DNA of 64,000 nt from Helianthus annuus (GCF_002127325.2 NC_035444.2:35356904-35420903), one strand, 5' to 3'. Shown: positions 45,358 through 57,410, counted from the stretch's first letter. Notes: a model not told the origin generated them from the sequence alone. Made by a program: numbers and translations.

Positions 45358-46223
45358 TGTGACAACTCAAGTTTCCAAGATCCTACTTTCGCATTTGATG
45401 CACGTTGACTGTCTAGTTGTTTACTTACACGACTTGTTTACCTTGAAATTATTCACGTTGTGATATGATAAAACGTATTGTGTTTATTACATGATTATGT
45501 GTTTGGTTGTATAACTGAGACTTGTTAGAAAACTTAAAACTGTTTAACATATGAGAAGACCCGACGAAACAAGTGTGTTTCGCCAAAACCAATATCGACG
45601 AAATGGAGCCCATGTTCGTCACCTCCATCTCGACGAAACACGGTGTTTCGTCACCCTTGTCTCGACGAAACAAGCTGACTCCCCGGCCCACTGATTCGCC
45701 AAGCCCCAGTAAGGGCCCAACTCGTTATACGAAATATTTATTCACTATTCTGTTCCATTCGTAACACTTTTTGGCAAAAGTTGAAACCCTATAGCTCTCT
45801 TCCTATGTTGACGGCAAATACGTGTCCTCGCATCCCTCTCTAAACAAACATACGGTTTACGAAATGAACATTGTAACTAAACAACCAAATGTGAACTCGC
45901 TCAACTAGTTGTTGACTCTCTGTTACATGCCTTGCGGGTCGTTAGGTACACATGGAGCTTGCACTGGGAGACGCGGTCGTTGTGAACATGGATCATGGAT
46001 GCGTTGTTAAACATTGTTGATACTTCAAACTTTATACTTATGTTGGGTTTACTTTTAAGCTTCCGCTAAACATTGAATTATACTTATGTTTTGAACACCT
46101 TTCATATTGGTTTGGTTGAATTACATTTACTATTTACATTGTTCAATATGATTGGTGGCTTGATCCTGGTCAGTCTCGCCTCCAAGCGGTGATACCCCGC
46201 GTGTGGATTTTGGGGGTGTGACA
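45358..46223 (+). repeat. RT3 3' LTR, internally deleted (866 bp)
   Basis: Matches the first about 495 and last about 385 bases of the 5' LTR; the part equivalent to 38668-39896 is missing, with CTCTCTAA/GCTAAAC microhomology at the joint (45839-45844). Confidence 0.9.
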
Positions 46224-49053
46224 GTAGCGGAAAGTTAAAGACGTCCCAGTGGTCCATGAATTTCCTCAGGTGTTCCCTGATGATCTTCCTGGACTACCGC
46301 CAAGTCGTGATATCGACTTCCGCATCGACCTCATTCCTGGAGCTAACCCCATAGCCAAAGCTCCTTATCGACTCGCGCCATCCAAAATGCGGGAACTTTC
46401 GAACCAACTCCAGGAATTGCTTGAAAAAGGATTTATTCGCCCGAGCACCTCTCCATGGGGCGCGCCAGTCCTTTTCGTCAAAAAGAAGGATGGTTCGTTC
46501 AGGATGTGCATCGACTATAGGGAATTGAATAAGCTAACCATCAAGAACCGTTACCCTCTGCCTCGAATCGATGACCTATTTGATCAGCTACAAGGTGCTA
46601 AGTGTTTCTCAAAGATCGATCTACGTTCAGGCTATCATCAATTGCGCATTCAAGAGGAAGACATCCCCAAAACCTCTTTTCGCACTCGTTACGGCCACTA
46701 CGAGTTCGTTGTTATGCCTTTTGGTTTAACCAACGCACCTGCGGTTTTCATGGATCTGATGAATCGCGTGTGTAAGCCATTTCTAGACCGTTTCGTCATC
46801 GTGTTCATCGACGATGTCTTGATTTATTCCAAGTCGAAATCCAAACATGCGCAACATCTACGTTTGGTTCTCGAGCTACTCCAGGGGAATCAACTCTATG
46901 CCAAGTTCTCCAAGTGCAAATTCTGGCTAGAGGAGGTTCAATTTCTGGGTCACATCGTTAATAGTCAAGGTATTCATGTTGATCCCGCGAAGATTGAAGC
47001 AGTTAAGAGCTGGATTACGCCTAAGAACCCCTCTGAAGTCCGTTCTTTTCTCGGACTAGTGGGCTATTATCGACGATTTATCGAAGGATTCTCTAAAATC
47101 GTTGTGCCGCTTACCGCCCTTACTCATAAAGACAAGCCTTTTGTTTGGGGAACTGAACAAGAGTCTGCCTTTCAAACCCTCAAGCATATGCTTTGCAATG
47201 CTCCTATTCTCACGTTGCCCGACGGAAACAACGATTTCATTGTCTATTGGGATGCTTCCAACCTTGGTCTTGGTTGCGTTCTCATGCAGCGAGACAAGGT
47301 TATAGCTTACGCATCTCGTCAGTTCAAAATCCACGAGAAGAACTATACAACCCATGATCTCCAGCTAGGCACAGTTGTTTTTGCATTGAAGATTTGGCGA
47401 ACTTACCTGTATGGTACCAAGTGTACGATCTTCACCGATCACAGGAGTTTACAACACATCTTTAATCAGAAGAAACTTAACATGTGTCAACGCCGATGGG
47501 TAGAACTTCTTAACGATTACGACTGTGAGATTCGTTATCACCCAGGCAAGGCAAATGTTGTTGCCGACGCGCTCAGCAGACGGAGTTATTTGCTCAGTAT
47601 TCGCAATACTCAAGCCCAGCATGACCTCAAAACCCTCATCCGCGAAGCCCAACATGCTTGCTTCAATGAATGCACCTAGAAGAATGAGAGAATCTATCTT
47701 GATGGAGCTCAACTTGTAAGCAAATCGAATGGGATCTTCTATTTTCTAGACCGAATATGGATCCCTAAGCGGACCAAATTACGAAAGATTTTAATGGATG
47801 AAGCCCACAAATCTCGGTATTCTGTTCATCCCGGTGCCGACAAAATGTACCAGGACCTTCGTTACAAGTACTGGTGGCCGGGAATGAAAAGAGATATCGC
47901 TCTCTATGTTGGAAGATGCCTGACTTGTGCTAGGGTCAAGGCTGAACATCAACGACCTTCTGGCTTACTCGAACAACCGCCAATTCTGATATGGAAGTGG
48001 GAGAGTATAGCTATGGATTTCATAACCAAACTTCCGCCCACGCCATCAGGTCACGACAGCATTTGGGTTAGAGTTGATCGTTTGACCAAATCCGCCCACT
48101 TTTTGCCAATACGGGAAGACTACAAGGTAGAACGACTAGCCCGAATCTACACCGACGAGATCATTTGTAATCATGGTTCGCCTCGTGACACCATATCTGA
48201 CCGTGATGCTCGGTTTACCTCGCTATTGTGGGAAACGTTTCAAGAAGCTCTTGGTACAACGCTTAACTTAAGCACCGCATTCCATCCTCAAACCGACGGA
48301 CAGACTGAGAGAACGATCCGTACTTTTGAAGACATGCTCCGTGCATGTGTCATAGACTTCGGTGGTAGTTGGAACAAATACCTGCCACTAGTCGAATTCT
48401 CGTACAACAACAGCTATCATGCCAGCATACAAATGGCACCATTCGAGGCTTTATATGGAAGAAGATGTCGATGGCCTATTGTATGGCACGAGATCGGTCA
48501 CTCGCAATTAACCGGTCCTGAGCTATTACAAGAAACGACTGATAGAGTCCTCCAGATTCGAGACAACTTGTCGAAAGCCCGGGATAGACAGAAAAGTTAC
48601 GCCGATAGAAGACGCAAGCCCCTGGAATTTGACGTTGGCGACTACGTACTCCTAAAGGTATCACCTTGGAAGGGTGTGGTCAGATTCGGCAAGAAAGGGA
48701 AACTAGCGCCTCGATATGTTGAACCTTTTAAGATTCTGGAAAGGATCGGAAAAGTCGCCTACAGACTCGAACTACCGGAGGAACTCAGTAATGTCCACCC
48801 GACTTTCCATGTGTCAAACCTCTGAAAATGCTTGGCTGAGCATGATCTAATTGTGCCTCTCGACGACCTTCAGATAAACGAAACGCTACACTTCATGGAA
48901 AAGCCTGTCGAAATCATGGATCGCCAAACCAAGCAACTCAGGCGCTCGCGCATTCCTATTGTGAAAGTCCGATGGGAAGGCAAACGAGGCGCAGAGTTCA
49001 CTTGGGAACTCGAAAGCGACATGAAGGCGAAGTACCCGCAGTTGTTCAAGTGA
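46224..49053 (+). pseudogene. RT1 pol: RT, RNase H, integrase, chromodomain-like tail
   Basis: One reading frame from the RT3 border to the TGA at 49051-49053, interrupted by TAG at 47677-47679 and TGA at 48823-48825. [36 protein letters not shown], catalytic [10 protein letters not shown]. RNase [10 protein letters not shown] keeps the Asp, but the usual Glu of HDLELG is Gln (HDLQLG), which should disable it. Integrase: zinc module SVHPG...CLTC, MDFITKLPP, ISDRDARF and QTDGQTERT with all three acidic residues. C-terminal tail VEIMDRQTKQLRRSRIPIVK then FTWELESDMKAKYPQLF is the chromodomain-like targeting module. Inactive copy. Confidence 0.9.
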
Positions 49054-49320
49054 AAGTTTTGTTAGGAGCGGTTTTCAACTTTGAAACAATTGCGAAACGA
49101 CCATGCGACGTGCGGAATCCGTGCACGAACGAGACCGAACATAAGAACATACAATGTAACGTGATTCTATTGAATATACGACAAGTACAAGCACCACGAA
49201 CCCCCCCTTGAGCAATAGTTTCTCTCTCTACTTTCTCTCTCCAAGCTCCAAGCTCCAAGCTCTCAAATGTGAATCACGGTGCTGTACAGCTTTCAGCCTA
49301 ATTTCGGGACGAAATTCCCT

Positions 49321-49334
49321 AAACAAGGGGAGGC
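49321..49334 (+). other. RT1 polypurine tract
   Basis: AAACAAGGGGAGGC directly before the 3' LTR start TGTAACACCCCG. Confidence 0.8.
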
Positions 49335-50235
49335 TGTAACACCCCGTGTTTTCAAAGTCAAAGTCAAAGTCAAGATTGACTTCTTTGACTGTAATTAGTT
49401 TATTTTTATGATTTATTAGTTGTATTATGTGGAGTAAGTGTTATTAATCAAAGAAATCGAGGTAATCGAATGTTTATCGACGCGAAACGCTTTACGCCTG
49501 TGAATAGTAGGAAGTAACAATGCGATAAAGTCAATCAATCAATAATCAAACTAATCGAATCATCTTCGAACCCGAAACCCGAATTGTGCAAACTTTGGTG
49601 TTGTTATACGTGTGTGTGTGCCTTATGTGTTACTTGTGCGTGTTTACTTTATGTTACGTGTGGTGATCAATCAAATCGAAACTCGAAACTCAATCGAAAT
49701 CGAATTATGATGAATGGTGGCGAAAAGATAGTGTGATATATAGATGCTCGTATGTAGATATAGTGGTTGGGATTAAAAGTAATTTGAATAGGAAACTCTA
49801 TCGTATTCGTATCGTCTTCAATCAAAATCAAAATATCAGAAATCGTCGCACCGAACGCTCAAAACAGGCTGTTGATCGATCAGGCTCCTAGCCGATCGAA
49901 CAGCCCAGCCGATCGGACGGACTGTCCGATCGAGCAGGCTGTCCGATCGGGATGCCTGGCCGATCGGCCAGCCCTTTCCTCTTTGGGAAGCCTATAAATA
50001 GCCCTGTCATTGTCATTCTTTCCACTTTTGGAAACTCTCTGACCGACCAGCTCATGTTCTTCACTATTTCTCAGATTTCTCTCAATCCCGGTAAGATTTC
50101 ATCCTAAATCTTGTACTTTCTTGATCAATGCACGCTCCTACACCTTTCTATCTTTCAAATCTTGATTTCTAACCGTGAAATCATCAAGATCTAAGTGTTC
50201 TAGGATGATGTCATCATGGTGTTCTTGAAGAACTT
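49335..50235 (+). repeat. RT1 3' LTR, part 1
   Basis: Matches 32903-33793 of the 5' LTR, with an extra AAAGTCAAAGTC near the start and about 1.5% substitutions. TATA box at 49993. Interrupted by RT2 after AACTT. Confidence 0.9.
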
Positions 50236-51916
50236 TGATGTGTGTAAAATGCAACATATAAAACACATCAATTAAGGCATAAAACTAACCCCTTTTAAGT
50301 ACTAATGTTGGAAAAAGAGTGTTTTTGTCTTCCTTTTGTATTTTCAGGATGAAATGAGCTCAAAATCACAAAAGAAGCAAAAAGATCACTAATTCTACCA
50401 TAAATACAAGAAAAGGAACAAAAGTAGACTGCCCGGACCCTCAACGGCACCTCCCAAAGAAACAGAGTCTGAACACGCCCCGTGTCCAGCGAACACGGGG
50501 GCGTGCCCAGGAAGCAGCAGAAAAGACAAACCAGTAGAAGCTTCCATTGCCCACCACGGGGCCGTGTCCAGCGAACACGGGGGCGTGGTGAAAGTACAGC
50601 AGGCGCATTAATTGTAATTCGCAATTACAATTAATGAGGAGAGAGAGTGTCAGGCGGGCACGGGGCCGTGTCCAGCGGACACGGGGCCGTGTCCAGCCCT
50701 CTGTTCAGCCTATAAATAGAGGAGCTTGGCTTCATTCTCTCTCATCCCTTGGCACACCACCTCTCTCACACCTCATCCACCACCCACCACCACCATAACA
50801 CCATCATCCACCACCATCATCCATTGTCCATCGTAGAGTGTGTGAGTCGTCTCGGGATCCAAGATTGATCGTAAGAGTTCTTGACAATCAAGGCCATGTT
50901 TGCCTAAGTCTCTTACATCACTTGGTGAAGACAAGTGTTTAGTATAATACTTTTTATTTTTAATCTTTTGCACTTTTTATTTGGTTTTGTATTAATGACT
51001 TTAATAACTAGTTACTTATGTTGAAGGTGATCTTTCCTTATCGTTTGTCCGTGGTGTCTTGGCATTATTTTACTGTCTATATAAAATAAAAGATTTTCAC
51101 CATTCATATCTCCACGGTCTATATGGAGGTATGTTGGCTACCTGGTCGGGGGTTAAGCGAACGGTTTGGTAAGGGTCTTGCCCTTGTTCAGCGTTTAGAG
51201 GTCCTGCTTGGGACCTGGGTCAAATTTAGTAGGATCTCCTTCAATGCCCATAGGTATTGGATGGCGGGGATCCAAACTCTTTGACCCCCTCATAAGTTAA
51301 CTACTATTAATACTATACCCCGGCTATTTAGGACTGTATCCCTGCTGACTCAGACTACTTAGCCGAGGGTAACGTCACCGCCAGAAGCGGGGCCTACCAC
51401 AATTTGCATTAATAACTTAATTCATTATCTTTCAATAATCCGACCCTTTAGGATATTATCCTTGCTGACTCAAACTACTGGGTTGAGGGTAACGTCGCCT
51501 TCAAAAGAGGGGCCTACTACAATAACTAAGATAATCTCTTAAACAAGTGCAAAAGTGCGAAAATAATCAAAGGTTATACTAATACACGTGTCGGATCCAA
51601 GTGATTCATCTTGTCTATCTGTTTTTATTTTATTTTTATTTTCAGCATTTAGTTAGTTTTTATTTTCTTAGTTTAAAACATTTTTCTAACCTTTTTGATT
51701 TGATTAGACATTGAGGATAAACCGGTATTAAAAGCTCTTGTGTCCTTGGACGACCTCGGTATCTTACCAACACTATACTACGTCCACGATGGGTGCACTT
51801 GCCCATATGTGTGTTTAGTGTTAGTGAGTATCGTGTTTTATAAATTTAAAACTTGGCTAAAAGTGTAAAAAGGGCTTAAATATACATCTAAAATATACTA
51901 CACTTCACGCACATCA
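50236..51916 (+). repeat. RT2 5' LTR (1681 bp)
   Basis: Starts TGATGTGTGTAAAATGC and ends TTCACGCACATCA. Dyads at 50478-50515, 50557-50594 and 50657-50693 precede the TATA box at 50711. Downstream is a CCACCATCATCC-rich stretch, then GC-rich segments with two repeats of GCTGACTCA-ACTAC...GAGGGTAACGTC (about 51345 and 51460). Confidence 0.95.
50711..50718 (+). promoter_or_regulatory. TATA box of RT2 5' LTR
   Basis: CCTATAAATAGAGG, about 17 bp after the last dyad; same in the 3' LTR at 60919. Confidence 0.75.
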
Positions 51917-51922
51917 AGTTTT

Positions 51923-51940
51923 TGGCGCCGTTGCCGGGGA
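51923..51940 (+). other. RT2 primer-binding site (tRNA-Asp)
   Basis: TGGCGCCGTTGCCGGGGA, six bases after the LTR, is the exact complement of the 3' end of plant tRNA-Asp(GUC) including CCA, as recalled. Confidence 0.85.
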
Positions 51941-52308
51941 CACAAGGATTTTAAGAAAGCTTAAAATCGACGGCCTAATCAGTTTTTCAATACCTTTTTA
52001 AAACGCGCGCATTTTTCTGCATTTTAGTTTAGTTTTGCATTTACAGTAGCCTGAACACGGGGTCGTGCTCGCTGAACATGCCCCCGTGCTGCATATTTTT
52101 AGAGTAGATACCCAGATACAGAGTCTGAACACGGAGCCGTGCTCACTGAACACGCCCCCGTGCTCAACGTGACCAGTAACTTTAATTAAAACGCCCAGAT
52201 ACAGTCCCTGAACACGGGGCCGTGTTCACCCAACACGGGGCCGTGTCCAGCTTCTGTTTCCGTCTTATTTTTGTTTTCTGGTCCCGAGACTCAGTTGTGG
52301 TCTGTTGA
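51941..52308 (+). other. RT2 leader with three dyad pairs
   Basis: Non-coding; three GAACACGGGG...CCCCGTG pairs at about 52050, 52125 and 52208. Confidence 0.7.
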
Positions 52309-53679
52309 GTGATTCTTATGGATCAATACTCAAGAGGTTACAACTACACCTATGATGAGGATGATTATAGGGGTAATTATTGTACTAGTTGTCGTAACGC
52401 ACGCTCGGTTCAATATAATAACTCATATCAACCATCCAATTCATACAACCATTATGAGGAGCCCAGGTACGAGCCATCAACTTCATACACATCCTATGAA
52501 GACCAAAGGTATGAACCTACTCCCTCATACTCATATTTTTATGAACCAAGGTATGAGCCTTCATACTCATACTTTGAAGATTCAACATATGAGCCATCAC
52601 CTTCATACTCTTATTATGAGGAACCATGGCGTGAACAACCCACCTCATATGAGTACTATGAAGAACAAAGTTTCGACCCTTATCCATCATATACTTACAA
52701 TGAAGAACAATGGTGTGAACCATCTACTTCATATGAGTACTATGAGGAGCCAAGGATCGAACAACCGGATTCAAGCTTTGAGGATCCAGATTCTTTCAAT
52801 CTCACCGAAGTGACCAATAGGATATTAGAACACATTAAAACTATCGAACGTTGCATAAAAGAATCTCGTGCAAGGGAAGAGGAATCCCGCGCAAGAGAAG
52901 AACTAAAAAATGATAATAACGTAGAGATAGTTGAAAATGTAAAAATGGAAGAACAAGAAAGTGAAAAACCGACACATGAGTTAAACAACGAAAATGGTGA
53001 GTCCGATAACGTTAAAATTCAAGAAGAGTCTAATTTCGAAGAAATTAACCTCTTGTCACCTACTTTCGAAAACCATTGTTTAATAACCCCTCATGCTAAG
53101 TTTTTAAAAGAGTTAAACACTAGTGCTAAAATCAAAGACTTGGTAAGTGTTAAGTTAACTAATGATCAAACCTCGCTAATAAAAGAAGACCCTTTTGAAA
53201 TTAACATTACACCGGTTCCATGTTTCTTTCAAAATTCATTTATTAGTAATATCACCATCGATAAGGATCTTTGCGTTAACATAATGCCTAACTATATTTT
53301 TGAAAAGTTAAGTGTTAGTGATTTTACTCCACTTCAAATACCCATTTTTCTATCCAATCGGAAAGTAATAAAATCAATCGGTGTAGTTGAAGATGTTTTG
53401 GTTCAAACAAATCAAATGGTAATCCCAACCGACTTCGTCATCTTAGATGATGCCCCCTTAGTCTTGGGAAAACCTTTTGTACAAACTCATAGAGCTTTGA
53501 AAAACCGGAAATTCAACAATCTACCTCTTCAATTAGGGGCATTCAAAAGGAGCATAGATCTTGAACGCTCAATGAAATATCCTTTTGGCAACAATGACCC
53601 CCTAATTGAAGATGAAGCTGAACCACCCGATACAACCAACGAAGAGGACCACTTTGTCGAGGAAGAGATAGCCATATAA
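52309..53679 (+). CDS. RT2 gag-position protein: Tyr-rich repeats plus protease-like domain
   Basis: Frame of 456 codons. Residues about 40-152 are seven or eight imperfect 14-17-residue repeats of the kind YEPSTSYTSYEDQR, very rich in Tyr, Glu, Pro and Ser. A charged helical part follows (about 170-240, with SRAREEESRAREEL). Residues about 300-400 resemble the Athila protease region: IDKDLCVNIMPNYIFEKL aligns with the usual DLGASVN-type active site, keeping the Asp but replacing Gly, and then FVILDDAPLVLGKPF. No capsid homology and no zinc knuckle could be found. The frame ends in TAA at 53677 and pol continues in the same phase. Role of the repeat part is unknown. Confidence 0.75.
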   Translation: MILMDQYSRGYNYTYDEDDYRGNYCTSCRNARSVQYNNSYQPSNSYNHYEEPRYEPSTSYTSYEDQRYEPTPSYSYFYEPRYEPSYSYFEDSTYEPSPSYSYYEEPWREQPTSYEYYEEQSFDPYPSYTYNEEQWCEPSTSYEYYEEPRIEQPDSSFEDPDSFNLTEVTNRILEHIKTIERCIKESRAREEESRAREELKNDNNVEIVENVKMEEQESEKPTHELNNENGESDNVKIQEESNFEEINLLSPTFENHCLITPHAKFLKELNTSAKIKDLVSVKLTNDQTSLIKEDPFEINITPVPCFFQNSFISNITIDKDLCVNIMPNYIFEKLSVSDFTPLQIPIFLSNRKVIKSIGVVEDVLVQTNQMVIPTDFVILDDAPLVLGKPFVQTHRALKNRKFNNLPLQLGAFKRSIDLERSMKYPFGNNDPLIEDEAEPPDTTNEEDHFVEEEIAI

Positions 53680-53721
53680 CAAACTTTTAAGGTTCTTGAT
53701 CTAGATGAGCCACAAAATAAG

Positions 53722-56634
53722 GTGTCTTCTAAAGACCCACCCATTGAGCTCAAAGAACTTCCTAAAGGTTTGGAATATGCTTTTCTAAGCAAAGAAGGTA
53801 GTTTACCCGTAATTATTTCATCTAAATTAAGTAATTTAGAAAAAGAGAAATTAGTTAACTTACTTAAAAAACACAAAAACGCGATCGCTTGGAAGCTTGT
53901 AGATATTAAAGGAATAAGCCCTTCCATGTGCATGCACAAAATTTTAATGAATGATGACTACAAGACGGTAATTCAACCACAACGAAGAGTGAACCCCAAT
54001 GTTCAAGAAGTGGTTAAGAATGAAGTCATCAAGCTACTCGACGCCGGACTAATCTACCCTATCTCCGATAGCCCGTGGGTAAGTCCCGTTCAAGTAGTCC
54101 CAAAGAAAGGAGGTATGACGGTAATAACTAACGAGAAAAATGAATTAATACCAACGAGAACCGTCACAGGATGGAGAGTCTGTATAGATTATAGGAGATT
54201 AAATGAAGCAACTAGGAAAGACCACTTTCCTTTACCCTTCATTGATCAAATGTTAGAAAGATTATCCGGTCATAAATTTTATTGTTTCTTAGATGGTTTT
54301 TCAGCTTACTTTCAAATACCGATAGCACCGGAAGACCAAGAGAAAACAACTTTCACATGTCCCTACGGAACTTTTGCATATCGACGCATGCCATTCGGTC
54401 TATGTAATGCGCCTGCACGTTGTATGGTCGCCATTTTCCATGATATGATCGAAAAGACAATGGAAGTCTTCATGGATGACTTTTCCATCTTTGGAGACTC
54501 ATATGACCAATGCCTCGATAATCTTGAACGAATGCTATCCCGATGTGAGGAAACTAACCTCGCCCTTAACTGGGAAAAATGCCATTTCATGGTAACAGAG
54601 GGAATAGTACTCGGTCACAAAATCTCAAGCGAAGGAATGGAAGTTGATCGAGCAAAAATAGAGACTATTTCTCGATTACCTCCTCCATCCTCCGTGCGAG
54701 CAATCAGAAGTTTCCTAGGACATGCCGGATTTTATAGAAGGTTTATCAAAGACTTTTCAAAAATTTCAAGGCCTCTAACAAAACTACTTGAAAAAGATGC
54801 ACCCTTCATCTTTGACAAGGAATGCAATCAAGCATTTCTAACCCTCAAGGAAATGCTAGTCAATGCACCTATCATGATAGCGCCAGATTGGAAATTTCCT
54901 TTCGAAATCATGTGCGATGCAAGTGACTTTGCTGTTGGAGCAGTCTTGGGACAACGAAAAGAAAAACATTTCCACCCAATTTATTATGCTAGTAAAACTC
55001 TTAATGATGCGCAAGAAAATTATACAACTACAGAAAAAGAATTACTAGCGGTGGTATTTGCTTTTGATAAATTTCGTTCTTATCTTGTTCTTTCTAAAAC
55101 AATAGTCTATACAGACCATGCAGCCATCAGGTACCTCTTCAAGAAGCAAGACGCAAAACCCCGTTTGATAAGATGGATTCTACTCCTCCAAGAATTCGAC
55201 ATTGAAATCAAGGACAAAAGAGGAGCAGAAAACACTGCTGCAGATCATCTCTCACGCTTAGAAGACCCAGCTTTGGAGACAACCAGGGACGAGCAAATCA
55301 ACGAAAAATTTCCCACGGAATCCTTGGAAATGATAGAGAGTAGACAAGAACCATGGTATGCCGACTACGCTAATTTCTTAGCTAGCGGTGTAGTCACCAA
55401 AGGATGGCCACATCATCAAAGAAAGAAATTCTTTGCTGATGTAAAGCATTACTTTTGGGAAGACCCCTATCTTTTCAAAATGTGTGCTGACCAGCTCATC
55501 CGAAGGTGTGTCTATGGTAATGAAGCACGAAGAATTCTCCATCATTGTCATGAAGGTCCATACGGAGGACATCATGGTGCCGCAAGTACCGCACGAAAGG
55601 TATTTGATTCAGGATTTTACTGGCCGACCATTTACAAGGATGCACAAAACCTTGTAAAGACATGTGATGCATGCCAAAGATCAGGTAATATTTCTTCCAA
55701 AAACGAAATGCCTCAAAATGGCATTCTCGTCTGTGAAATCTTTGATGTGTGGGGACTCGATTTCATGGGACCTTTCCCACCTTCAAAGGGAAACAAATAT
55801 ATACTTGTGGCAGTCGATTACTTGTCTAAATGGGCAGAGGCCGAGGCTCTTCCAACAAATGATGGGGGAGTGGTGGTAAAATTTCTGAAAAAGCTGTTCT
55901 CTCGTTTCGGGACACCAAAGGCTTTGATAAGTGATAGAGGTACCCATTTTTGCAATCATCAACTCGAAAAAATATTAACAAGGTATGGGGTCTATCACCG
56001 GGTCTCAACAGCATATCATCCTCAAACAAATGGGCAAGCCGAAGTGACTAATCGAGGTTTAAAACGAATACTTGAAAAAACCGTAGGAATAAATAAAAAA
56101 GAATGGGCCGATAAATTAGACGACGCCTTATGGGCTTTTCAAACTGCTTATAAAACCACTATAGGCACAACCCCATATAAACTCGTCTATGGAAAAAGTT
56201 GTCATTTGCCAGTAGAAATAGCTCACAAAGCCTACTGGGCAATAAAAAACGTAAACTTAGATTTGGAAAATGCCGGTAAAAATCGATTTTGTCAAATAAA
56301 CGAATTAGATGAACTTAGGAATTATGCATATTCTAATTCCGAAATTTATAAGGAAAGAATGAAAAATTTGCATGATAAATATATTAAATCTAATGAATTT
56401 CGGGTTGGAAACCAAGTTCTATTGTTTAATTCACGACTTCGATTATTTCCTGGTAAGTTAAAATCTAGGTGGTCAGGACCTTTTTCCGTCACCCATGTTT
56501 TTCCACACGGTGCAGTAGAAATTAAAACTCGAAATGGGACACCATTTAAAGTCAATGGCCAACGGCTGAAACTCTACCGAGCATCCATTGAGGATGAGGA
56601 AGAGGAGATCTCACTTCAAACGGTTAACGAATAA
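53722..56634 (+). CDS. RT2 pol: reverse transcriptase, RNase H, integrase
   Basis: Open frame of 970 codons; codons between the TAA at 53677 and this Met are also open in the same phase. RT carries [20 protein letters not shown] and the catalytic VFMDDFS (about 249). The insertion [18 protein letters not shown] is characteristic of Athila. RNase H starts at [14 protein letters not shown] (about 396) with [11 protein letters not shown] near 461. Integrase: zinc module [13 protein letters not shown]...CDACQRSG (about 607-655), [17 protein letters not shown] and [10 protein letters not shown], all three acidic residues kept. No stop or frameshift, so the enzyme part looks intact. No chromodomain. 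Confidence 0.93.
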   Translation: MSSKDPPIELKELPKGLEYAFLSKEGSLPVIISSKLSNLEKEKLVNLLKKHKNAIAWKLVDIKGISPSMCMHKILMNDDYKTVIQPQRRVNPNVQEVVKNEVIKLLDAGLIYPISDSPWVSPVQVVPKKGGMTVITNEKNELIPTRTVTGWRVCIDYRRLNEATRKDHFPLPFIDQMLERLSGHKFYCFLDGFSAYFQIPIAPEDQEKTTFTCPYGTFAYRRMPFGLCNAPARCMVAIFHDMIEKTMEVFMDDFSIFGDSYDQCLDNLERMLSRCEETNLALNWEKCHFMVTEGIVLGHKISSEGMEVDRAKIETISRLPPPSSVRAIRSFLGHAGFYRRFIKDFSKISRPLTKLLEKDAPFIFDKECNQAFLTLKEMLVNAPIMIAPDWKFPFEIMCDASDFAVGAVLGQRKEKHFHPIYYASKTLNDAQENYTTTEKELLAVVFAFDKFRSYLVLSKTIVYTDHAAIRYLFKKQDAKPRLIRWILLLQEFDIEIKDKRGAENTAADHLSRLEDPALETTRDEQINEKFPTESLEMIESRQEPWYADYANFLASGVVTKGWPHHQRKKFFADVKHYFWEDPYLFKMCADQLIRRCVYGNEARRILHHCHEGPYGGHHGAASTARKVFDSGFYWPTIYKDAQNLVKTCDACQRSGNISSKNEMPQNGILVCEIFDVWGLDFMGPFPPSKGNKYILVAVDYLSKWAEAEALPTNDGGVVVKFLKKLFSRFGTPKALISDRGTHFCNHQLEKILTRYGVYHRVSTAYHPQTNGQAEVTNRGLKRILEKTVGINKKEWADKLDDALWAFQTAYKTTIGTTPYKLVYGKSCHLPVEIAHKAYWAIKNVNLDLENAGKNRFCQINELDELRNYAYSNSEIYKERMKNLHDKYIKSNEFRVGNQVLLFNSRLRLFPGKLKSRWSGPFSVTHVFPHGAVEIKTRNGTPFKVNGQRLKLYRASIEDEEEEISLQTVNE

Positions 56635-56656
56635 ACTCGTACCCGACATGTTACAG

Positions 56657-57410
56657 GTAAGTGTACGTTTAAAAACCGGTAAATCATTTTTCGGAAATAA
56701 GGGGCATGCACACGAGCACAAAAAAAAAAAAAATTTCAAAAACTTCGCCCGGCACGGGGCCATGTCCGCTGGACACGGGGCCGTGTCGAGGCGACTGTCG
56801 GGATAAAACCCTCTTTTCTTATCAGTTACACCATTCCACACGCCCCGTTTAGCCGAAAACTCTCTGGTTCGAGGCGATTTTCTGCAGTTTTTCTACGTCA
56901 CCACCGAATCTAACAACGTCAAGGTATGATTCTATCTTCATTAGTAGTTAGATTAGTTACTTGCATGTAGTTAAAACATCAAAAATTGGGGAAAAATCTA
57001 GGGTTCTTCATGTTCATCCGGATCGAACTCAAAATTTTTGATGAAATTTGTTAGTAGTAGTTTAGATTAGTGTAGTAGAAAGTAACTAGGCAAGTATTGT
57101 TGATAGATTTGTCCGATTTCCAAATAAAACCCCAAACCCTTGTTCTTGAACCGAAAAACACGAAATTGAAAGGGTAAACGGTTTGTTATGAAAAAAATGA
57201 CACTTAGGGTTTCATTTTCGGGGAAAACCGCTACTATTGGGCTAAAAATTTTCAGGTTTTCGAAACCGGGACGAAAAATGAAATTTTTGGGTTACAGACG
57301 CCTGGACACGGGGCCGTGTCCGCTGAACACGGGGCCGTGTCCAGCCCACTGTTTGCAGTTTCACTCTGATTTTCCTTGTTTCGTACTAACTTTTTATGTA
57401 TTCTTTTCAG
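56657..57410 (+). other. Predicted intron upstream of the env-position ORF
   Basis: CAG followed by GTAAGT at 56654-56662 is a perfect donor just after the pol stop. TACTAAC at 57383 is a consensus branch site and TTCTTTTCAG at 57401-57410 an acceptor immediately before ATG. A second good donor (AAG, GTATGA at about 56921) follows a UTR-like stretch and could use the same acceptor. Confidence 0.6.

Larger units (their letters stand above)
38172..46223 (+). mobile_element. RT3: Tekay-type chromovirus nested in RT1
   Basis: Complete layout: 5' LTR 38172-40280, primer site TTGGTATCAGAGCCA, gag-pro-pol 40586-45142, purine-rich GGGGATAA before the 3' LTR 45358-46223. The 3' LTR has lost about 1.2 kb relative to the 5' copy. 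Flanks are TTAGT (left) and GTAGC (right), so no clean 5-bp target duplication is seen. Hand-counted LTR difference is about 2.4% over the shared 886 bp, similar to RT1, so the two insertions were close in time. Pol has several disruptions; inactive. Confidence 0.9.

Noticed and set aside
38167..46228. A 5-bp target duplication around RT3
   Set aside because: Flanks TTAGT and GTAGC do not match.
50295..50624. Minus-strand frame of 109 codons, repeated at 60503-60832
   Set aside because: It lies antisense in both RT2 LTRs across the dyads and has no family resemblance; its conservation is explained by LTR identity.
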